A stretch of 64,000 nucleotides of DNA from Balamuthia mandrillaris (lineage: Eukaryota > Discosea > Longamoebia > Balamuthiidae): positions 256,805-320,804 of the forward strand of contig JAVKOQ010000032.1 in NCBI GenBank assembly GCA_031835245.1, given 5' to 3'. Positions 1-11,221 of the stretch are shown in pieces. The notes beneath the pieces were generated by a model, which worked only from the letters and a program-made list of their open reading frames with translations, searched no databases and was not told the DNA's origin. Within the stretch, counting starts at the first letter, position 1; each line of letters starts with the position of its first letter. Position numbers and translations under genes: made by a program.

Positions 1-21
1 CTTTCGTTAAAGACCTGCCAT

Positions 22-771
22 TTAAGACTCGTCCGGAGAGCTCTTGCCCACAAGGATCTTATCGTCATCCACGTAGTAGTAAGGCGGCACCTCCAAGTTC
101 AGCGGGGCGGGGCCCTTCCTGATCCTGCCGCTGGTGTCGTAGTGAGAGCCGTGGCAGGGGCAGAACCAGCCGCCAAAGTCACCGGCATCTCCCACGGGGA
201 TGCATCCCAAGTGAGTGCACACGCCGATGAGGACCAGCCACTCGGGCTTTTGGGTGCGCGTCTCGTCCTTCTGGGGGTCCCTCAGCTCCTCCAGCGGGGT
301 CTCCCTGGCCAGCTGGATCTCCCTCTCCGTGCGGTGGCGGATGAAGAGGGGTTTGCCCCGCCAGAGAACCCTGAGGCTGGTGCCCTCGGGGATGCCCGAC
401 AGCTTGACCTCGATGTTGGCCAGGGCCTTCACGTCCCCGGCGGGGTTCAGGGTGTCCAGGAACTCCACCACGGCGTTCTTGGCGCCGATGGCGTAGGAGA
501 AGCTGGCCGAGCCGATGACAAAGTAGCTGAAGGCCTTGCGGGTGGTGGCGCCGCCGGAGGCGGGGGGTCTCATGTATTTGTCGAACTTGGGGACGGAGAT
601 GTCGTGCTTCTCACGTCTTTGTTGGTGTTGGTCGTCGGAGGAGGGGAAGGAGAGAAAAGGGGAGGCGAGGAAAGAGGAGGAGGAGGGAGAGGAAGAGGAG
701 GAGAGGAAGAAGGGACGGCGGAGGGAGGAGGTGCTGGTCCGGCCGAAGGTGCTCACAGATTTGCGGAACAT
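22..771 (-). CDS. Mitochondrial Rieske iron-sulfur protein of complex III
   Basis: A single-exon gene of 249 residues. It is the 2Fe-2S subunit of the cytochrome bc1 complex, which passes electrons from ubiquinol to cytochrome c1 at the inner mitochondrial membrane. Both cluster-binding boxes are intact: CTHLGC at residues 185-190 and CPCHGSH at 204-210, followed by the usual PAPLNLEVPP segment. Residues 1-55 are rich in Ser, Arg and Phe and look like a mitochondrial presequence. The stretch after residue 75 (FSYFVIGSASFSYAIGA) is the single membrane anchor. The start is the first ATG and gives the length usual for the family. The gene has no intron, unlike most neighbours. Confidence 0.96.
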   Translation of the reverse strand: MFRKSVSTFGRTSTSSLRRPFFLSSSSSPSSSSFLASPFLSFPSSDDQHQQRREKHDISVPKFDKYMRPPASGGATTRKAFSYFVIGSASFSYAIGAKNAVVEFLDTLNPAGDVKALANIEVKLSGIPEGTSLRVLWRGKPLFIRHRTEREIQLARETPLEELRDPQKDETRTQKPEWLVLIGVCTHLGCIPVGDAGDFGGWFCPCHGSHYDTSGRIRKGPAPLNLEVPPYYYVDDDKILVGKSSPDES

Positions 772-1506
772 GATGATGGAGTGATTGTTTTGGGTTTGAT
801 TCGAACTGAAAGCCGCTGTAGGGGGATGGGAGGGTTGAGTGTCGTGAAAAAAAAAACGAAAGAGGTTTCACTCGTTTTGCCCGATGGTAAGAAACACCCA
901 AGAGACGCAAAAAAAAAGAAAAGAAAGATTATAATCACACAAATAAATATCTCACTATTCACACAAATCAATCCCTCTCTTTTTGTTATGGAGGATATAA
1001 ATAATAGGATACAAAAAAATAACCAACAAAGAACAAAAAAATAGCAAACGAACCTTGTTGGTGTTCAAGATCAAAGCGTTGAGTGGGACCGCGCCAACAA
1101 GAACCGAAGCTCTCTCTCTTCTTTTTTTTTCACTTCGGTTTGGTTGGGCGATAATTTTTTTTGTTGTTCGGGTTTTTTGCCGACACCGAAATATTCACCT
1201 TCGAGTCGCCAAGTGCTAGCACACGTCAGCATCACACTGGGAAACAAAGTGATTTTGGCTGATGTCATTGCATGATTTGCGATTCGACTCCAGCCAAATC
1301 ATGTCTTTGCTAACCTCGACGAGCCCTAAGCCGTTAACCCTAACCCAAAAAAATCCCATACAAATAATATAAGAATAATATTCTTGCCAAATGAAAAAGA
1401 TGGAAAGATACATTCTTCTATCGAGAGTCCTTTCGGTGCAAAAATGAAAGACCACAATACAGTTGCAGTCATTTAAAACAAGGCGGGTTCATAAAACAAA
1501 AAGAAA

Positions 1507-1537
<31 letters not shown>

Positions 1538-1573
1538 AAGGTGCAGCAAACAAAAAAATAATAATGTGCAAAA
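772..1573. other. Intergenic: Rieske upstream region and 3' side of AT-hook gene
   Basis: No convincing coding sequence. It holds A-rich DNA just upstream of the Rieske start, two CCCTAA-type telomere-like units at 1334-1346 and a (GA)n tract at about 1507-1535. That tract reads as (CT)n in the sense direction of the flanking minus-strand genes. Confidence 0.6.
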
Positions 1574-4188
1574 CTACGGTAACGTCTCTTTGGATGAAGA
1601 AAGCGAAGTGGATGAAGATGATGTCGACGAAGAGGAAGAAAGAGGAGGCGAAGAGGCAGGAGAAGAAGCAAGAGGAGTAGGTTTGCATAAAACCGGTCCT
1701 CGTTTCGAAGGCGATGTCAAAGAGGGAGAACCCGGCGAAAGGGAAGATGACGAAGAAGAAGAGGGGCTGCGCGAAGACCTACTGTTGTTGCTCGGCACGA
1801 AAGGACTGCTTGAGATTGCCATTTTCACAACAGGACCATCGGGATTGAACAACAGAGAAGATGGATTCGTCATATTCGTCGAAGAAGCAGAAGAGGAAGA
1901 GGAAGATGAAGAAGGAGGTGATGCGAGACTATTATGAAAGAGAGCACCTCCGCCGTTCATCCCTGCAAATGGCTGCGGCGGAAGTATCGAAGTAGACGTA
2001 GTAGGGGATATAGAAGAGGAAGCAGAGAGTATTTGAGGAGCGAGAGAAGCAGGCCCTCCGCCTTTGAAAAGAGGACTTGCAAAATTTGGCATCATGCGAG
2101 CCATCTCTCCAAAGTGTTGTTGTTGTTGAAGTTGCTGAAGTTGTTGCTGTTGTTGCATTTGTTGTTGTAGTTGTTGCTGTAATTGTAATTGCTGCTGTTG
2201 TTGTTGAAGTTGCTGTAGGTGAATGTAATGTGCTGGATTTTGTTTGGAAAGCTGCAGGTGAGAGCGGCTGTGGTTCTGTCGCTCGTTCTCGAGGGTGAGC
2301 ATCACCTGCAGAGTCTTTTTAAGGGATTGCAGCTCTCTCTTTTGGGCGCTGACTTTCTCTTGTAGCCTATCGAGCTTCTTGTCTCGCTGTTTGTCTCGAT
2401 AGAGCAGGTTCTTGACTAAAGCTCTTAAAGTGTGCCTAAGTGGACTTTCCTGATCGCTACCTTCTCCCTCCGACTCTTCTTCTTCTGATGATGGTGGATC
2501 GTCTGATGACTCTTCCGACTTTTCTTCTTCTGCTTCCGCGTCGTCAAGTGATGACTTGTTCTTGTTGTTCTTAATTGACTCTTGGGCTTCATTTTCGGAG
2601 CTTGGATAGTATTCGTCCTCTTCACTCATTTTCAGCCGCTTTTTCCGCTCTTCGGTGTTGCTTCCTTTTTTACGACGAGACGTTCGTCTCTTGGCCCCGA
2701 CTCTGCTTGTGGGGAGGTCTTCTTCGTCTTCATCGTCGTCTTCTTCTACTTTTTGTTGTGATTTTGGAGGCCTACCAGCTTTTCCTTTTCTTCCTCCTCG
2801 TCCTCGGGTTGGAGTTGTTGTTGGTGTTGACGGTGTGTCGGAAAATCTCCGTGGTCTTCCTCTTGCTCGTTTTTCAGAAGCTTGTCGCTCAGTTGTTGAA
2901 CGATCCTCTACATAAAAGTCTTCGTATTTCCTATTTCTTTTTCGATTTCTTCCCGTTCCATTTCCACTCACCGTATGTTCAACTTTCTTTTCAGGTGAAG
3001 GAGAATCGTTTGTCTCGTTTGCTGTAGAGGAAGAAACTTTCTCGCCCTTAGCATTATTTTTGTTGGTGCTGTTTTGAAGGGATGTGATTGTCGCGTTGCC
3101 TGCCAGCTTGGCGGAGTCATCGAGTATAAATATCTCATCCGAGAGGCTGATTTCTTTGGTTTGAGAAGACTCGCGACATAGAAATACAATGTCGTCCTCA
3201 GAAAGAGAGAAATCGGATTCCTCCTCTGCCGCTGTCTCTCTTCGCTTTTCAGCAGCCCTTCTCACATTTGGAACGTACATGTCCCCGTGTTCCTGGTTCT
3301 GTTCTGATCCCTCTTCTTGCGTGTCTTGCTCCTCGTCCTTGTTCTCCTCATTCATCTTATGCAACAAATTCTCTACTCTCATTTCGCTTTGAACGCTGTT
3401 TGATGATCTCTGTTGTGGTCGGGCTTCAACTTTTCGTCGCGGCGGCCTACCGGGTCCCCTTCTCGCTTTTTCAACGAGTTCGCTCCTCTCGTCTTTCCCG
3501 TCTTCCTCTTCCTCGTCCACTTCCTCTTCCTCTTCCTCTTCCTCTTCTTCCTTTTCGTCTCCACTTTCTCCATTTTTTTCTGTTGATGAGATCTGTTTGA
3601 GTTTATTTCTTCCGTTGCGAGGAGAGTATCCTCTAGCTGCCCATTCTTTTGATTTTTCTCGAAAGATGCGGCGGGCTCGCAGAGTCTTCAGATTGTCTTG
3701 TTATAAAGTTCAAAAAAAAAAAAGAAAGAGAGTAAGTACAAGTGTGTAGAGAGCGGAGGAGAGGGAGAGAGAGAAACAGGCACAGACAGCACAAGAGAGC
3801 AACACCAAGCACACACCAAAAAAAGTGAGAAACAAGAAGAAAACAACTTACGATAGTGGTTCATCCGCATATGTTTCATGATGTGTTGCCACAGGTTATG
3901 CATGTTCGGCCCGCCCACCCGCTGCCGGCAGGTCGGGTAGATGCATCCAAACTTATCGTCAGCCCCACGCTTGGACAGCTGATAAAACTCTTTCTCTCGG
4001 CCCTTGACCTGCTCCAGGGTGAGGCCGTAGGTCGGGCTGGCAGGATCCTCCACCCCCACAGGGCCTTCCTGCTCTTCCTCCGTGGTCGGAAGCTCTCCTG
4101 CCAGAGAAGCATGCTCTACTGATGAGTCCAGGTCTGTCGTTGTGGGAGACTCCAGCCCAGGATGTGTAGTCGTCGTGGCCGTCTTCAT
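1574..4188 (-). CDS. AT-hook and zinc-finger-like nuclear protein with coiled coil
   Basis: Two exons, 4188-3852 and 3696-1574, joined across a GT-AG intron give 819 residues. I do not recognise an orthologue. The first exon holds a possible C2H2-type finger, with CIYPTC followed by HNLWQHIMKHM. The second has several AT-hook-like basic GRP cores (GPGRPPRRK, ARGRPRRF, KAGRPPK) that suggest minor-groove DNA binding, acidic Ser/Glu tracts, then a helical segment from about LRHTLRALVKNLL that leads into a Gln-rich coiled coil and a Ser/Pro-rich tail. This composition fits a chromatin-associated or transcriptional protein. A 5' UTR intron at about 4284-4205 is likely, because GTACGT and an acceptor flank the ATG leader. 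The start was chosen as the first ATG after that acceptor. Confidence 0.75.
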
Positions 4189-5641
4189 CGACAAAAAGTC
4201 TGTTTTTTTAAAGACGAAACGTTCAACGAAAAGAAATGTGTAGTGGAGGACAGAAAAAAAGGTAGTGTAGAAGGTACGTACTTTGGCGGCTGGCACCCAA
4301 GTAGCGGGAAGTGTTTCTGAACAAAGAAGAGAACCAAGAGGAGACCTCCAGACTTTTTTTTTCGGTTTTTTGTTTTTTTTTTGGGATGTTTGCTTTTTGT
4401 TTTACCTCCAAACAAAGGGTGATGACCCAAAGGATCCCCTGGAACAATGCGTTCTTATTCGAATGGGGGTGCGTTGGTTTTGTTTGTTTTTTTCCGAAGT
4501 TGACTGCCTCGCTTTCTCTCCTTTTTTTTTCTTTTTTTTTTAAACAAAAAAAAAACACCACCAAAACACCCTTGTGGGAGGGAGGGTTCTCTGACCCCTG
4601 GAAAAGAGCTAGATACCTGAAAGCCTGGCCTGAACCCTGAAAAATAAAGTTGTATCCAGTGGCGTTCCAGGAGTAATAAATAAAAAGAAAAAGGCAGCCA
4701 GCCAGCCAGCCAGACGGAAAAAAACCCGACCAAGAAAAGGCCGCAGGCCTGCGTTTCTTTTTTCGATGTGTGGATCCTCCCAAACAAATGCACAGAGAGA
4801 AGATCGTCCCCCTAAAAAAAAAAAAACAAAAATGGTGTCTCTCTCTCTCTCTCTTTTGTTTCCCTCTCCTGGTTGCTGCTGGGGGTCCAATCCCAGAGGG
4901 CCCGTTTGATTTTTTTTTGCTGTGTTGCGATTACTTTAATTATTTGAGATAATTTCAAATAGACGCTGCTGTTTTTTCCTTTTTTTGGGCCGATATTTCT
5001 GTTTTGGGGAACTGGCATCGACAGGGCGGGGGCCTGGGTTTGCGGGGTCTTCTCGCTCCTCCTGCTTTGGGAAGACGTTTCGCCCATCGCCTTTCGGTTT
5101 AGATTGACCCAGCTCTCTCCCGCTAAAGTCTGCAAAGCCTGGGCTTCTCAGGAGACCATCGGGAACACGAGAGGGCAGGTTTTTTTTAAAACAAAATGAT
5201 GCAGAGCTGAGAGTTGAAGGAAGGATCAATTGGAAGAGAATACAACCTTCACAACACAACCACAAACCTGAAACCAGGGCCAAGATGGCAACAACCAGCC
5301 TTTTTCCCTCTGCAGGATTTTATCAATCGCAAACTATTATCGATTATCCATACCGGATCAGATAAACTGGCGGAGTTTGATGGTTACGTTTTTTTCGCGA
5401 CTCAAACCGTCGGAATCACCATGACAACCGGAACCTCTTTATCGATATTTCCGCCTTCCTTATCGTAAATTCACCAGCAACGCGAATTTTTTTGCTGTGC
5501 TGCCTTAAAATAATCGAGGCGACTTTCTTTCTCGTCTTCTTCTGCGTTTGTAACGCTCGCTATAACAAACAACAACAAAACTCCCAGCAACCACTTGCTC
5601 TCGCTCGGTTATTGTGAACAGAAGAAGGAAGGAACGGAACG
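4189..5641. other. Gene-free interval between divergent genes
   Basis: About 1.45 kb without a gene I can support. It contains homopolymer T and A runs, a short (CAGC)n array at about 4693-4712, and a (CT)n tract at about 4836-4853. It must hold the promoters of the AT-hook gene (minus) and of the dioxygenase (plus). No RNA gene was recognised. Confidence 0.55.
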
Positions 5642-6271
5642 ATGTTACCACGTGGTTCTCCCCACATCCACTCTGTCACTGGTGCTGCCCCTCCTCGTGC
5701 GCTGCTCCACAGATGGGCCGCTATCGGACTTGGTCGACGCTCCTCCTCTGCTCGCTCCTCTCCCTCTCTCCGCTCTTTTTTGACGGCCACGACCAAGAGG
5801 CAGCACGGAACGGCCGCGGCAGCGCCTGCATTAGCGCGTGACGCGGAGGAAACGAGCCGCTTCGCGGCGGAGGCCACTCGCGCTTTGGAGTTTAGCAAAG
5901 CGTTGCAGCAGCAACACCAAGGTCAAGTTCACCCGATGACGACGGAGGAAAGCGAAACTCTCTCCGTGAAGCGTGTGGAACGGTTTGTTATGTCTTCTTT
6001 TGGCTCCGGAGCTGTTTTTCTTTTCGCTCATCTTTTTTTTGTTGTGCTGTTTTCACTGCCTTCTCTCTTCTCTCTCTCTCTCTCTTCTTTCTCCTATTCT
6101 CATCAGAGGACTCAAGTCGTTGCGAGTGGAGTGGAGTGACGGAGTGAAGAAGGACTTTCATTACTTGTGGCTGCGCGACAACTGCCAGTGCAAAGAGTGT
6201 TACCATCCCATCACGTTTCAGCGGCTTGTTGACACACTCTCTGTTAGTCATTTCTTGCTCTTCTCTCACTG

Positions 6272-6308
<37 letters not shown>

Positions 6309-7686
6309 GCTGCTCTGCTTCTCTCCTTGTCTAACCTTCTCTGCTTTCTTCGTTGGCAGATCTCTCGAGATATCAGACCGAACGAAGTGGAGGTGCAGCC
6401 CAGTGGTAAAGGAGTGAGTGTGCACTGGAAGGAGCATGACGGACAGACCCATCACAGCCTCTTCACCAACGAGTGGCTTCGAGACATCGCCACACATGCC
6501 TTGTATAGAGATAACTTGTAACTTTTAGCTCTTCCTTTCTTTCTTTCGTTTTTTTTTTTTTTTTGCTTATTCGTTGCTTCTTCTCTTTGAACACAAGCCC
6601 AAAAGAAGCGTTGTGGAACAAAGAGAGCATCAGCAGCGTGGCTCCATTCCAGAGGTTGCTTACAAAGACGTCATGAACAAGAGGAACGACGATGGCCTTC
6701 GTCACTGGTTAGACTTTATCCATGCCTATGGCTTTGCTGTCGTTCGAGATGTTCCGCTCTCCGTGGAGGTATTCTTATTCTTGTTTGTTTCGTTGTTATG
6801 TCCCTCTGACTGACTCTCTTTTCGCTCTATATTTTACTATAGAGCAGCAAAGAGACAGCTGAAAGAATTGCCCACTGTCAAGCAACTATCTTTGGAACCT
6901 TTTGGGATATCACCAGCAGGTCTTTTGATGATGTGGCCTTGGAGCATGGCGATACGGCCTATACCAACATTGGATTGGGAGCTCATGCTGATGGTAGCTA
7001 TAGCATGGAACCTCCTGGGTATTACTTTTCCTTTCTATTGCTCTTTCTTGTCGTTTCTTTGCTTTTAATGCTCTTTATTAGGCTGCAATTCTTTCGCATT
7101 CTAGAACACGACGGTGTGGGTGGGGAGAACATTCTCGTTGATAGCTTCTTCATTGCAGAGAAGCTCCGCCGGGAAAAGCCCCACTCCTTTGCCTACCTCA
7201 GCAACAAACCCGTTCGCTTCCACTACAAAGACAAAGACAACCACCTGACAACGGAGGAGAAGATCTTTCGTTTGGATGAGAGGACAGGACGCATGGTGCA
7301 GTTTCGGTACAACAACGATGACCGCTCCCCAGTCTTTTTCGAGCGGGAGGAGGAGATGGAGGAGCACTACGATGCTCTATGGGACTTGATGCAGGAGCTC
7401 AGAAACCCGGACAACATTTTTGAGATGAAGCTTCGTCCAGGTGACTTGCTGGTAACCAACAATTGGAGAGTTTTGCACGGAAGAAAAGGTGCCCTCCTTT
7501 CCTTTCTTTATCTTCTATTTTTTTTTAAAATTGCTGAGTCTTTTTTTCCTTTGGTTGTTTATAGCGTTCTCAGGGAAACGACGCTTGTTGGGATGTTACA
7601 TGCGGATGGAGGACTTTTTGAGCAAGTCAAGACTAGTCCGTTCTCCTTCTTCCATCACCAGCGAGGCGGCGCTGCCGAAGGAATGA
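5642..7686 (+). CDS. Trimethyllysine / gamma-butyrobetaine dioxygenase (carnitine biosynthesis)
   Basis: Seven exons: 5642-5982, 6107-6242, 6360-6517, 6606-6768, 6843-7018, 7082-7488 and 7565-7686, giving 500 residues. The family is Fe(II)/2-oxoglutarate oxygenases that hydroxylate trimethyllysine or butyrobetaine on the way to carnitine. The N-terminal zinc motif is visible as C140, C142, C145 and H147 (CQCKECYH). The iron ligands are H314 and D316 (HADGSY) and H457 (VLHGR), followed by the conserved RRLLGCYM. The Arg/Ser-rich N-terminus suits a mitochondrial presequence and favours trimethyllysine dioxygenase, but the two substrates cannot be told apart here. The acceptor of exon 4 is ambiguous: 6598, 6606 and 6609 all follow AG, and only the last two keep the frame. 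Confidence 0.9.
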
Positions 7687-8538
7687 ACCACCATTCATTT
7701 TTTGCGGACACCAAAATTTTGTTTAAATTTTTATTTATTTTTCCAAATATAAATATCGAAAAGTGGAAATTTGGCAGATTCTTGTCCTTTTATGGAATGC
7801 CACGTCATGTGCCCATCCTTTTATGGTTCATTTTACATTTTCTATCGCAACAACCGTCGATAACCGTCCAAAATTTTTTTCGATAAAGATGCGACCGTTA
7901 ATTCTTGCTTTGCCCTTTTATTCTCGTGGAAAAGAAAGAACAAGGAACCGCGGGCGCTGAAGAAGAGAACTTGATCTTTGTTTTTGGACTCTCTCTTCCT
8001 TCTCCCTCCCTCTTTCATACTTTCATAAAGCTTGGTGCGTGGACCTTTTTTTCTTGGGTTTTTTATAAAAAAGATTTTTATTTTTCTTTCGGATTTTAAT
8101 ATGAAAAACTTGTGAGCAGAGGGCGAGAGAAGAGCCCACAGGGCGGCACAGTCGCAGCACTCCCGATCGAGGCAGCAAGCATTGTCCTTATCCACCAGTA
8201 CGTCATGCCTTTTTGTTTTGTTTCATATTTTTCGCTACGACAACTTTGACAAACCGCAAAATAACAATTCGATGATGAGCAATCGCTCCTCTCTCTTCTT
8301 TTTGTTATTATTTTTTTTTGAAATACTTCTTTTCTATTCTGTTCTTTTTGAATTTTTTTTTTTTTGTGCTGCTCAAACTAAAATGGTTTTATATCGATTA
8401 GAACGAAAGAGTGCAGCATACAATAGAGTTGGAGGCTCACAAGAACGAAAAAAAAAAAAAAAGAAGAGGAAGCGAAGCAAAGCGAGGGAGAACAAAAAAC
8501 CTTTTACAAAAAAACAAAGAAGGCAGGACTGCTAAAGC
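7687..8538. other. Intergenic region upstream of the acyl-CoA-synthetase-like gene
   Basis: About 850 bases of AT-rich sequence with T and A runs and no supported open frame. A CCACGTCATG box lies at about 7800. A possible 5' UTR donor (GTACGT) occurs at about 8199. It should contain the 3' end of the dioxygenase transcript and the promoter of the next gene. Confidence 0.5.
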
Positions 8539-11180
8539 ATGAGCGGCTCCGCGGACTCGACCTCTCCCATCAACAGCCCCCGCAAAGAGTCCAAGCTCAA
8601 GGCCTTTGTCTTTGATCGCAAGCGCCGCTCCAGCTCTCTCTCCCGCTCGGAAGGGCTCCACGTGACGACCTCTCCCAGCAGCAGCGAACCTTCCTCTCCT
8701 GTGCTCTCCACCAAACAAGGAAACAACAACAGGCCAGCATTGCCCAACGACTCTTCTCAAGACGCCAAGTCCTCCTCTTCGCCCACCGACAAAACAACTA
8801 CCAATAGCAACAACAATACAAGCGACCAGCAACAAAAAGAGACAAAAAGAAAGGACTCGTCGGAGATGGACAGAAGCATATCCAAGAGAGGCAAGCCGTT
8901 GTTCAGTAGCAGCGGCAACCTGATCGCCCACGCTGCCTCGCAGCAGCAACAGGGAGAGGCTGCTGGCTGGCTGGACATTCCGCTGTCACCGGGTCGCAGC
9001 AAGGTGGTGCTTGATGTGGAGGCTGGCAAGCTGGAGGGTATCCCCTTTTCAGGTTCGATCTGTTCTCTGTTTACTCTGCTCTCTTCTGCTCTTTTTGCTC
9101 CTCTATCTGCTTGTCTCTCGTTCCATCGGTCTCATTCTCTGTTGTTATTGCTGTTGTTATTTTTTTGAGCACAGACTTGCTGTTAAAGATACTGGGAGGA
9201 GATGATCCCGCTAAAAACTGCATTCGAGCACACACCAATGCTCGGACAAAGAAAACCAAGCGCGGTTCTTCCGCTTCTTCATCAACTTCATCTGCCTCTT
9301 CCTCACCCTCCTCATCCGACACTCACAGCAACATCCCTTTAACCATTGAGATTGTGGATGCTAACAACACTATCAACGATCTCACTAATATGAGAGCCGC
9401 AGCCGCCTCCAAGGCCAAACGACGTCTTTCCTGGAATATGCGACGAAAGAGTTTGGGACCTTCTGCCTACGTCGACGTTACGAAAGTCTCGATTCGTTTC
9501 GAGGTGGAAGTGAAAGATGAGAACGCTTCTAACAACGAGACTTCTCCTCGCGCAACAGCAGCCACAACCACAATCAAACGGAGAGACTCTGAAGATGGCA
9601 GCGGTAGCTTACATCATTCGGATGGAGCCATGTCAGATGCCTCCCCCAGTGAAAGCGACATGGCCAATCATCACGTACATCCCGAAAAGAAGAGAGTGTC
9701 TCATAGCGATGCTCCTCCCACCGAAATCCCCCCCGCCTCTCCTGGGACGAAGAAACGCAGCAAGACCCTGAACAAGATCACGGAACAAAAGCGACAAGCC
9801 TTTGCCCGAACGGCCTCTACTCGAGGAAAGAAGAGCGGAGTGGTTATCAAGGAGTCTCTTGAGGCATCCTCCTCTAACACAGATGATAGTGATGAGAAAG
9901 GAGGAGAAAGCGGAGACAAAATTGGAGAGCCTCATTCCGGTCGTAAAAGTAACAGTTCCTCATCGGGAGGAAGTCGCCCCAACGTAAGAAAGACGTTCAG
10001 TCTTGTGGACGTGAAGACCTTCTTCAAGATAAAGCAAGATGACAAAGACAGCCCTGGCAACAACGAAGGAAATAAAGGCAGAAAGACTGCCGCAACGCCT
10101 GTAAAGAAGAAAAGAACAAAGACCACCTTGGAGTCTTCGGACGGAAGTGACTCCTCCGCAGCTGAGAGCAAGAAGAAGAGCAAAAGTACGTTGAGGAGTC
10201 TTGCCTCAAGTTCAAAGTCAGACACCGGTGAGGGCGGTAAAATGACCAGCAAGAAATCGAAAGCCAAGAAGCAAAAGGTTTGTTGTTTTTTTTTTTTGAC
10301 TCTCTCTCTCTCACTTTTTTGTGCTTTTTTTTGCTTCTGCGATGTTTGTTTTTTGTTCATTAACGTTGTTTCTCCAACAAAAAGGAGTTGGAAGAGATGT
10401 CTCAGCCAGAAGATGACTCGGAGATTGAAGAAGGCAAACGGGTCACCAAAAAGGCGCGGCCCTCTGTTCCAGGCTCGACGCCCAGCATCACCCGCAAACC
10501 ACCTCCCACGTTTACTGCTCCCAATTTCGACGTCCCGCGGGTGATCGAGTGGGAACGGAGCCCACCGCCCAAAATGGAAGAGTATGACACCAAGACCATC
10601 CCACAAAGACTCTTCGAAATGGCGGAGCGTTATCCCTCTCATCCTCTCTTCTTGATCAAAGACAAGACGAAGAACAACAATCAAGAAGCGTCCACGGGTG
10701 CTTCTTCTTCCTCCTCCTCCTCTTCCGCTTCTTTCTCTGCCTCCACGAGCAGCCCTTCTGCAGAGCAGACAGGCAGCTCTCCTCCTACCACCATTGCTGA
10801 TGCTTCTCCTTTGACCTCTTCTTCCAATAGCCTTCAAAACTCATCTTCTTCTTCGTTCTCTTCCTCTTCCGCTCCTGTCAAGAAAACGTATCGAAAAAAC
10901 GTTACTTCTTCTGCCTCTCCTATGTCCTCTCCCAGAACTGGTGACACTGATGCTTCGGAATCGCCTTCCTCTTCCTCTTCTCCTTCTGCCTCTGAAGAGA
11001 GAAGGAGAGCAAACTCCTTCGCGACACTGGATCCTGGTGTCCCTGCTGAGTGGAGTGCACTCTCATTCCAGGAATGTTCTCAGCAGGTGAAAAGTGTGGC
11101 CAGAGCGCTGATGGGCTTAGGATTGGAGTCTGGCAGCAGGACTGCCATTTTCTGCCACAACTGCCCTGTAAGCTTCTCTT

Positions 11181-11221
<41 letters not shown>

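Noticed and set aside
142-1044. 300-codon plus-strand frame overlapping the Rieske gene
   Set aside because: It is the antisense shadow of a clearly conserved Rieske protein and runs into low-complexity DNA.
4223-5283. Several overlapping frames in the 4.2-5.3 kb gap
   Set aside because: All are Phe/Lys-rich translations of T and A runs, with no conserved motif and no consistent splice structure.
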